Shown here piece by piece: positions 41,744 through 47,239 of a stretch of DNA of 47,239 nt; position 1 is the first letter of the stretch, and each line of letters opens with the position of its first letter. The stretch comes from Desulfobulbaceae bacterium UBA2273 (GTDB taxonomy: Bacteria > Desulfobacterota > Desulfobulbia > Desulfobulbales > Desulfurivibrionaceae). Made by a program: the position numbers and the translations under genes. The notes below the pieces were generated by a model. It was not told the origin of the DNA. It worked only from the letters and a program-made list of their open reading frames with translations, and ran no database searches. The DNA lies in assembly GCA_002347095.1 (NCBI GenBank), contig DDWZ01000020.1:1-47239 (forward strand). Reading direction: 5' to 3'.

Positions 41744-42673
41744 ATGAGAAGAAACAAAATCACCATCATCGGCGCGGGCAATGTCGGCGCCACTGCTGCC
41801 CACTGGGCCGCCAGCCGAAACTTAGGCGATATCCTCCTGTTGGACGTGGTGGAAGGGGTGCCCCAGGGCAAGGCCCTTGACCTGTTGCAATCAGGCCCGG
41901 TGGACGGCTTCAACAATCGGATCACCGGCTCCAACGACTTCGCCGATCTGGCCGGTTCCGACGTGGTGATCATCACCGCAGGCCTTGCCCGCAAGCCCGG
42001 CATGAGCCGCGACGATCTTTTGGCCAAGAACGTGGCCATCGTCAAGTCCTGCGCCGAGCAGGTGGCCAAGTATGCCCCGGACTGCGTCCTCATCGTGGTC
42101 ACCAACCCCATCGACGCCATGGTCTACACGGCCTTCAAGGTCACCGGCTTCCCCAGGGAGCGGGTGATCGGCATGGCAGGGGTGCTTGATTCCGCCCGTT
42201 ACCGCACCTTCCTGGCCGAGGCCTTGGGCGTGGCGCCGCGTGACGTCAATGCCCTGGTCATGGGCATCCACGGCGACAACATGCTGCCGCTGGTCCGGCT
42301 GGCCAATGTGGCAGGCGTCCCGGTCACCGACCTGCTGTCCGCAGAGGAACTGGCTGCTATCGTTCACCGCACCCAGCACGGCGGGGCCGAGATCGTCAAC
42401 CATCTCAAAACCGGCAGCGCCTTTTACACCCCCGGCCTGGCCGCGGTGGAGATGGCCGAAGCGGTGCTCACCGACAGCAAGCGGGTTCTGCCCTGCGCCG
42501 CCTATGTTGAGGGCGAGTTCGGCTTTTCCGGCTGCTTCCTCGGGGTGCCGGTGGTACTGGGCGATAAGGGCGTGGAGCGGATTATTCAGTTCAAGCTCAC
42601 CGACGAGGAACAGAAGGCCATGGCCGAATCCGAGGTGGCGGTGCGCAAGCAGATGGCGGCTACCGGGTTATAA
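41744..42673 (+). CDS. mdh: malate dehydrogenase
   Basis: A 309-aa NAD-dependent enzyme interconverting malate and oxaloacetate, of the LDH-like MDH group. NAD-binding ITIIGAGNVGATAA, with Asp in LLLDVVEG that favours NAD; substrate loop ARKPGMSRDDL, whose Arg marks MDH rather than LDH; catalytic His in MGIHGDNMLPL, where Ile replaces the usual Gly before His. Together with PycAB it links pyruvate to the C4-acid pathway. Confidence 0.92.
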   Translation: MRRNKITIIGAGNVGATAAHWAASRNLGDILLLDVVEGVPQGKALDLLQSGPVDGFNNRITGSNDFADLAGSDVVIITAGLARKPGMSRDDLLAKNVAIVKSCAEQVAKYAPDCVLIVVTNPIDAMVYTAFKVTGFPRERVIGMAGVLDSARYRTFLAEALGVAPRDVNALVMGIHGDNMLPLVRLANVAGVPVTDLLSAEELAAIVHRTQHGGAEIVNHLKTGSAFYTPGLAAVEMAEAVLTDSKRVLPCAAYVEGEFGFSGCFLGVPVVLGDKGVERIIQFKLTDEEQKAMAESEVAVRKQMAATGL

Positions 42674-42674
42674 A

Positions 42675-42831
42675 AATAGGCGAAAGGTTAAAGGTGAAAG
42701 GTGAAAGGTCAAAACAAAATATTCGTCAGGATTTGTCCTTATCCTTTAGCCTTTAGCCTTTAGCCTTTAGCCTTGCCTTTAACCTTTAGCCTTTCAACCT
42801 TGAGCCTTTTACCTTGAACCTTGAGCCTTTC
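42675..42831. repeat. long heptad tract, purine arm then pyrimidine arm
   Basis: Units of the form AGGTGAA/AGGTTAA repeat with 7-bp spacing on the left (42680-42714). After a short spacer, CTTTAGC/CTTGAGC/CTTGAAC units run on the right (42738-42831), so the whole can fold on itself. The right arm reaches into the first codons of the following gene. Confidence 0.8.
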
Positions 42832-45084
42832 CCCTTATCCGCCAACGAGCTGATTTCCCGCCTGGGCGATGCGCGCTTCACCCTGCTCGATCTGCTGCCC
42901 GAGGGCGATCTGGCCGAGAAGCTCATCGGCTTGGCGCTTTCCGGGGTGCCGCCAGCGCCTGCGTCCATGGCCACGGAGTTGGCGTGTCTGACCATGGCCT
43001 TAAATGGTACGGAAACCAAGGATGCGCGGGTGGTTGTGTTCGGGGGCGGCACCGGGCTTTCCAATCTCATCGGCGGCGATAGCCGCAATCCCCTGTGGCC
43101 CAACGATCCCTTTCAGGGCCTCAAGGAGGTTTTTCCGCAAACCCAGGCCGTGGTTTGCGTCACCGACGACGGCGGCTCCAGCGGCGAGTTGCTCAAGGAG
43201 CTGCCCCTCATCGCTCTGGGCGATATCCGCCATGTCCTGCTCTCCTCCATCCGGCAGGAGAAGCTGCACGAGCAGTATGGCCTCATGGGCCGGGAGGCGC
43301 TGCGGGTAAGCGCGGCGCTGCACCAACTCTTTAACCACCGCTTCGAAACCCCGCCTTCCTCGCCCCATGCCCTGCTGGGCGATGCCGAGGTCAATCTGGC
43401 TGCGCTGCCCGAGGGTATGGGGCACGGTTTGGCCAGCCTGATCGAGGCGATCTTCCGCGAGCCGCAACTGCGAAGGCAGCTCTCCCACCCCCATTGCCTC
43501 GGCAATCTCCTGCTCGCCGCCGCTATTTTAAGCGAACAGGAGGAGATGGCCGGAATCTCGCGGCTGGCCGGACTCATCGGCGCCAATCCCGAGGCGGTCT
43601 TGCCCTGCACCACCACCCCGGCCCGGCTCAAAGTGCTGTACGGCAACGGGGTCTTGGTGAGCGGGGAACACAAGTCAGGCACGGCCCGGCGCGGCTATCC
43701 CGTGGACCGGGTTTTCGTGGAGTTTGCCGCGCCGCCCCAGGCCCCGCCCCAGGTGCTGGGTGCCATTGCTGAGGCCGATATCATCCTCTTTGCTCCGGGC
43801 AGCCTGTTCACCAGCATCGTGCCGATCTTGCAAGTGCCGGGCATCGCCCAGGCGATCCGCGACAACCAAGGGGCGCTCAAGATGCTCGTGGCCAACCTCT
43901 GGGCCCAGGCCGGGGAAACCGATATGGCCCACGGCAACGGCAATGGCGACCACCCGCAGCGGTTCCATGTCTCCGACCTGCTTGCCGCCTATCACCGCAA
44001 CATCCCCGGCGGGGTGCGGGATCTTTTTGCCCAGATTCTGGTCCTTGGCTTGCGCGATATCCCCGGCTCCATCCTCCAGAGTTATGCCCTGGAAAACAAG
44101 GTGCCCATCTATCTCGACCGCGACAAGGTCCGGGCCATGGGCTTTGCCCCCATCGAGGCCCGGCTCTATGCCCAGGCCGATATCGAACAGCGCGGGGTGA
44201 TCCAGCACGATCCCGCCTCCCTGGCCGCGGCGGTACGGGTGATGTGGGCGATTCGTGATTCCCTCGGCGAGGCGCAAGGATGCCGGCTTTCCGGCAAGGG
44301 CGGTGGAACGGAGGTTCTGCTCGATCCCCTGGCCCAGACGGCCAGCCAGCGTTTTGCTGCGATCCGCGAACGGTTGCGCACCCTGGCTATTGGAGAAGAG
44401 CTGCATCCTGCGCTGGCTGAAATCTTCTGGCGCCACGGGGATATCCCCCTTACCCATCTGGACGGGGTCGCCGGGGTTGTGCTGCTGGATCGGGAGGAGT
44501 GGGCGCGAACCCTGGAATGGGATACCATCCTTTCCTTCTATGACCCTGTGGACCGGCTGATCAAGATTCGCAAGGATGTCTTTCCTGAGCCGGACAAGTT
44601 CGAGGTGGGATTGCTGATCGCCCTGGGCCAGTCCCTGCTGGGCAATTACGCCGAGGAAAAACGCAGGCTGCCCGTGGAGCGTGACGGCTTGCCCCTGGGC
44701 TATGAGTTCCGGTTGGTTCTGCGGCCGGAGGAGGAGCTGCGTTCTTTCTTCAGCCCAACGGAGCTGGCCCGGTTTCTGGAGCTGGTGCGGATGCGGCAGG
44801 CTGCCAATGCCCCATGCCTCTATACCCGGTTGGTAAACGGCGATGAAGGCTTTACTCCGCCGGGGTTGCTCTTCGGCCTCACCTATGCCTGGTATCTGGA
44901 CAACCGCCATGTTTGCCATGTGGAATACAAGATGTCCATCAACCGCATGATGTCCTGCGGTCTGATCCCGGAACAGCAACGGGTGGCTGGGCGCAGGCAG
45001 GCGATGATCGATTTTTTCCGGACCGTGGTTTTTCGCTACACTGCCGCGCAGTTGCAGCCTTCAGCCGATCAGGGCTTGGGCTGA
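42814..45084 (+). CDS. large CofD/YvcK-family protein
   Basis: A 756-aa protein. The nucleotide-binding core starts at VVFGGGTGLSNL (about residue 74) and continues with VCVTDDGGSSGELL, GDIRHVLLSS, ILFAPGSLFTSIVP and MLVANLWAQAGETD, all YvcK/CofD landmarks. YvcK proteins bind UDP-sugars and affect cell wall and gluconeogenesis, while CofD makes F420 precursor; this long form is neither. The extra C-terminal roughly 270 residues (EELHPALAEIFWRHGDIPL..., YKMSINRMMSCG) have no function I recognise. The start shown, TTG, lies inside the heptad repeat. ATG at 42967 is the next clear start but would drop the conserved-looking ISRLGDARFTLLDLLP. Confidence 0.8.
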   Translation: MNLEPFPLSANELISRLGDARFTLLDLLPEGDLAEKLIGLALSGVPPAPASMATELACLTMALNGTETKDARVVVFGGGTGLSNLIGGDSRNPLWPNDPFQGLKEVFPQTQAVVCVTDDGGSSGELLKELPLIALGDIRHVLLSSIRQEKLHEQYGLMGREALRVSAALHQLFNHRFETPPSSPHALLGDAEVNLAALPEGMGHGLASLIEAIFREPQLRRQLSHPHCLGNLLLAAAILSEQEEMAGISRLAGLIGANPEAVLPCTTTPARLKVLYGNGVLVSGEHKSGTARRGYPVDRVFVEFAAPPQAPPQVLGAIAEADIILFAPGSLFTSIVPILQVPGIAQAIRDNQGALKMLVANLWAQAGETDMAHGNGNGDHPQRFHVSDLLAAYHRNIPGGVRDLFAQILVLGLRDIPGSILQSYALENKVPIYLDRDKVRAMGFAPIEARLYAQADIEQRGVIQHDPASLAAAVRVMWAIRDSLGEAQGCRLSGKGGGTEVLLDPLAQTASQRFAAIRERLRTLAIGEELHPALAEIFWRHGDIPLTHLDGVAGVVLLDREEWARTLEWDTILSFYDPVDRLIKIRKDVFPEPDKFEVGLLIALGQSLLGNYAEEKRRLPVERDGLPLGYEFRLVLRPEEELRSFFSPTELARFLELVRMRQAANAPCLYTRLVNGDEGFTPPGLLFGLTYAWYLDNRHVCHVEYKMSINRMMSCGLIPEQQRVAGRRQAMIDFFRTVVFRYTAAQLQPSADQGLG

Positions 45085-45632
45085 ATCCAAGGCAGCGGAT
45101 CGATAAGCCGGATGCCGGGGTTGCTCCACAGACCGGGCCAGTTTATCTCCGCCGCCCGCCAGCCCGGCGCGAGCCAGCCAAGGGAAAGGTGGAGATGATC
45201 CGGCGGGGCCGATGCACCCCGCGTCGTGCCGCAAGCCACCTCGGCCAGGGGTTCTTTCGCAGAGACCTGCGCTCCGCACTCCACCAGGGGGTGAACATGG
45301 CCATAGAGGGAGATAAGTCTCCACCCCTGCCCATCCATCACCGGATGTCGCACCGCCACGGTGCTGCCCAAAAAATCCTCGAACACCGCAATCACCTCCC
45401 CATTCCAGAGCGGCGGGAGCAACCCCTGCTTCGGCAGCTCTTGCCGCTGGCCGGAACTGTCCGCAAGATAGACCAGGTCAACCCCTTCGTGCGGGCTTTG
45501 GCGAGGGCCGTTCTTCCACCATGCCTGAGTCTCCTTAAAGCGCATGCCGGGGAGAAAGAGCCAGCCGGTGCGTGTTTCGGCAAGGTTGTTCAGGTTGAGG
45601 AAGGTGCTGAAAAATTGGGAGTCCGGGATCAT
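45069..45632 (-). CDS. M23-family peptidase-like protein
   Basis: A 187-aa protein with LytM-type motifs: H48 and D52 in HEGVDL, SLYGHVHP and DHLHLSL supply the zinc ligands and catalytic His. No signal peptide is visible, which is odd for a cell wall endopeptidase. It may be cytoplasmic, be exported another way, or have a missed upstream start. It converges on the CofD-like gene with a 16-bp overlap. Confidence 0.75.
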   Translation of the reverse strand: MIPDSQFFSTFLNLNNLAETRTGWLFLPGMRFKETQAWWKNGPRQSPHEGVDLVYLADSSGQRQELPKQGLLPPLWNGEVIAVFEDFLGSTVAVRHPVMDGQGWRLISLYGHVHPLVECGAQVSAKEPLAEVACGTTRGASAPPDHLHLSLGWLAPGWRAAEINWPGLWSNPGIRLIDPLPWIQPKP

Positions 45633-45763
45633 GGTTATCGGGTCATGCGAGGGAGAAGGTGAGGTGGTTCGGCCAGGGTTTTATCCGGGTCAGGTCAAAG
45701 GGCATCATAGCACAATAAAATAGTATGCGTTACGTTCTGTTCAGGCCCATTCAGAGATAATAT

Positions 45764-45978
45764 CCTTGAATTGCTCCATGGTGTCAGGTAGACATATAAC
45801 ACCCCCGGCTAATTTTAGCCGGAATTATGTAGCTAGCTAGATAACACCCCTTTAGGAGGTGGATATGTGGCTATTTAAGAGAAATAATGCTCGGAAATTG
45901 CCCAAAGAAATCAATTCAAGGGCTAAAAATCGAGCCGAAAAAAACAACTCGAGCTAGCTCGATAATATTATTGTTAGG
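45764..45978 (+). repeat. palindrome-rich leader, right copy (homologous to 154-364)
   Basis: Holds CCGGCTAATTTTAGCCGG (45806-45823), two direct copies of ATAACACCCC, a strong Shine-Dalgarno AGGAGGTGG (45854-45862), and the nested palindrome AACAA-CTCGAGCTAGCTCGA-TAATATTA-TTGTT ending at 45975. It then meets GTTAGGG (45973-45979), which fits an integron core site except for its last base. The similarity to the left copy ends there, 13-16 nt before the TIR gene start. Confidence 0.6.
45865..45957 (+). CDS. possible leader peptide (30 aa) before the TIR gene
   Basis: ATG at 45865 follows the best Shine-Dalgarno in the window (AGGAGGTGG). The product starts MWLFKRNNARKLPKE, is strongly basic and ends at TAG 45955-45957. 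The left copy of the leader has ATG followed at once by TAA at the matching place, so the peptide is not conserved. It could be a translated leader controlling the TIR gene or a cassette-expression aid. Confidence 0.35.
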   Translation: MWLFKRNNARKLPKEINSRAKNRAEKNNSS

Positions 45979-45988
45979 GCTCGCAACC

Positions 45989-46837
45989 ATGGCTACGCTT
46001 CGGGACTACTTTCTCACGAACAAAAATCATGGGATAAAAGTGACCCAGACAACCGAGATCACCACCCGAGGCGGTTTGAAAATCCCGGTGCAGATGTATC
46101 TCGACTTTGTATCTGGATCCATCTATTTGGCTTGCTACCTCGAGCCCGTTCCAGACCCGTTGCAGCGCTGCCTAGATTTGGTAACAGATAACACAGTTTC
46201 GTTAGTTCTCGGAGTAGCTGGGGGCTTCCATATTGCTAGCGGGTTTCCAGAAATAACCCCCATTAAAGCTGCAGACCTAAGATTCTGTGGACGTATCTAC
46301 ATCTACTCGGACAACGTGCTGTCAAGCAGCGAACTTGAACAACTGCTTCAAGTAGCCAAGCAGAAAGGCCTCCTACTCGAATACTGCGGTCGCAATTGGG
46401 CTGCCCAGCATGTACAGATTGAAAAGCCACTGGCTTTTATCTCGTACGATAGCCGCGACAAAGACACTGTGGCGAAACCACTTGTCGAGGAACTGGGTAG
46501 ATTTCCGGGTTGTACGGTTTGGTATGACGAATATTCACTGAAGATCGGAGACAATCTTCGCGAGAGCATCGAAAAGGGGTTACAGGAATGCAAGAAGTGC
46601 GTCCTCGTGCTATCCAGGAACTTCCTGGCAAATAGTGGCTGGACAAAGACCGAGTTTAACTCGATCTTTACCCGAGAAATCGTGGAGCAATCCAATGTAG
46701 TGCTACCGATTTGGTGTGATGTGTCGCGAGATGAGATTTACTCCTACAGTCCAAGCCTAGCTAATCGAGTCGCAGCACATTGGAGTAAAGGAGCGGCAGA
46801 AGTTGCACGGCAAATTTATTTGGCGGCAAACGCCTAA
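45989..46837 (+). CDS. TIR-domain protein, probable defence gene in an integron cassette
   Basis: A 282-aa protein. The N-terminal domain (1-145, MATLRDYFLTNKNHG... LYIYSDN-like strands) is unknown. The TIR domain is at about 147-275: PLAFISYDSRDKD, VWYDEYSLKIGDNLRESIEKGL, CVLVLSRNFLANSGW, with the putative catalytic Glu E222 in WTKTEF. Bacterial TIR domains commonly degrade NAD+ during phage infection. The stop codon lies within the first core of an attC-like site. ATG at 45989 is favoured because the conserved leader ends just before it; ATG at 45887 in the same frame would add 34 residues. Base composition is AT-richer than the neighbours. Confidence 0.8.
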   Translation: MATLRDYFLTNKNHGIKVTQTTEITTRGGLKIPVQMYLDFVSGSIYLACYLEPVPDPLQRCLDLVTDNTVSLVLGVAGGFHIASGFPEITPIKAADLRFCGRIYIYSDNVLSSSELEQLLQVAKQKGLLLEYCGRNWAAQHVQIEKPLAFISYDSRDKDTVAKPLVEELGRFPGCTVWYDEYSLKIGDNLRESIEKGLQECKKCVLVLSRNFLANSGWTKTEFNSIFTREIVEQSNVVLPIWCDVSRDEIYSYSPSLANRVAAHWSKGAAEVARQIYLAANA

Positions 46838-46894
46838 CCTTGCAGTCAAGAGGGCCTGCGCAAAAGCGCGCAGCCCCTTACTTTTACGTTAGGC
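46832..46894 (+). other. attC-like integron recombination site
   Basis: 63 bp. GCCTAAC (RYYYAAC) at 46832-46838 and GTTAGGC (GTTRRRY) at 46888-46894 are the outer cores. Inside, GTCAAG pairs with CTTAC leaving one unpaired C on top (G on the bottom strand), the extrahelical base typical of attC. The centre is a hairpin CTGCGC-AAAA-GCGCGCAG. The TIR gene stop codon is in the first core, as in many cassettes. No integrase gene is visible in the window. Confidence 0.72.
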
Positions 46895-47066
46895 CTTTGT
46901 GACTTCCGTGCGCATATGGTCCGATGAATCCCGATACACGCACGGACGAAACGAGAAGGGGGACTGCGTTGCAGTAAAGTTTTGCTAATAATTCAATTCT
47001 GGCCACGAATTGTCGGCCCCATCGATAGCCTTGATTTAACTGCGGACGAGGAAGGACGCATCACGA

Positions 47067-47239
47067 ATGGCACTTAACGAGGCGCTTAGCGCGCGAAATC
47101 GGAACTCGGCAGATGAGTTCTACACTCAGCTTACTGATATCGAAGATGAACTGCGGCACTACCGGGCTCAATTCAAAAACAAGGTCGTGCTATGCAATTG
47201 CGACGACCCGTTCGAGGGGTGTGTAAAGAATTTTGTGTA
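47067..47239 (+). CDS. EcoRI-type adenine-specific DNA methyltransferase, 5' part
   Basis: The window ends after 57 codons. MALNEALSARN is followed by EFYTQLTDIEDEL, HYRAQFKNKVVLCNCDDPFEG, which matches the start of EcoRI-family adenine methyltransferases (the CNCDDP region precedes the SAM-binding fold). The start has GAGGAAGGA about 9-12 nt upstream. It lies 172 bp after the attC-like site and would be the next cassette or part of a restriction-modification pair. Confidence 0.75.
   Translation, partial: MALNEALSARNRNSADEFYTQLTDIEDELRHYRAQFKNKVVLCNCDDPFEGCVKNFV

Noticed and set aside
42675..42831. CRISPR-like array
   Set aside because: Units are 7 bp and continuous, with no spacers of constant size and no cas genes.
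45781..45870. An upstream attC site before the TIR leader
   Set aside because: No RYYYAAC/GTTRRRY pair of the right spacing is present; the ATAACACCCC repeats are direct, not inverted.
45887..45988. Upstream in-frame start of the TIR gene
   Set aside because: It would translate the conserved palindromic leader. ATG at 45989 follows the end of leader homology and matches the cassette layout.

Overview
The window looks like a chromosomal segment of a GC-rich, Gram-negative, anaerobic member of the Desulfobacterota, probably Desulfobulbales-like. The evidence is an LPS exporter pair (LptF/LptG), Kdo-type LPS sugar genes, an unlinked trpBA pair, a two-subunit pyruvate carboxylase, several PAS/HDOD/DUF3365 sensors, and an MglA/roadblock module typical of deltaproteobacteria. 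This placement is inferred from gene content, not from a search.

Layout. Positions 1-485 hold a small ORF with a palindrome-rich leader, then the terminator of a tRNA-Cys gene (486-560, minus). Core genes follow: rnc, a radical SAM protein, a small CxxC protein with an ASKHA ATPase and a Cys-rich partner (2796-4439, minus), lptF-lptG (minus), a RACo-like activator, a DHH phosphoesterase and a tandem glgC pair. A minus-strand block (12732-17936) carries an HDOD protein, a PAS protein, a PAS-LuxR regulator and trpA/trpB. From 18289 to 25094 a plus-strand operon encodes an MglB-like roadblock protein, MglA, an unknown protein with a possible CheW-like end, a TPR-fused PilB/GspE ATPase, a response regulator and a second roadblock-like protein. 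It is closed by a bidirectional terminator, across which lie OmpA-TPR, DUF3365-HAMP and a histidine kinase on the minus strand. Then come a GalT/HIT-like protein, pycA-pycB, a PPC protein, darP, the Kdo8N-type genes (Fe-ADH, KdnA and, a few genes on, KdsB), a TetR regulator facing a CcdA-like membrane protein, rsmJ, mdh, a CofD/YvcK-like protein and an M23 peptidase.

The right edge (45700-47239) is different: lower GC, palindromes, a TIR-domain gene whose stop codon lies inside a 63-bp attC-like integron site, and the start of an EcoRI-type adenine methyltransferase. This looks like integron-type defence cargo. The roughly 215-bp leader in front of the TIR gene has a diverged copy, in inverted orientation, in front of the small ORF at the left edge (154-364).

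Three repeat families stand out. (i) A 106-110 bp structured palindromic element occurs three times (6863, 9881, 34988), always in the same orientation. Its outer arms differ between copies yet still pair, and every mismatch is a G-U wobble only if the minus strand is transcribed. Two copies sit directly upstream of minus-strand start codons (lptF, darP). (ii) Heptad tracts (AAGGNNN) fill several gaps, and one supplies the apparent start codon of the CofD-like gene. (iii) Ordinary C/G-rich inverted repeats occur near 2619 and 41564.
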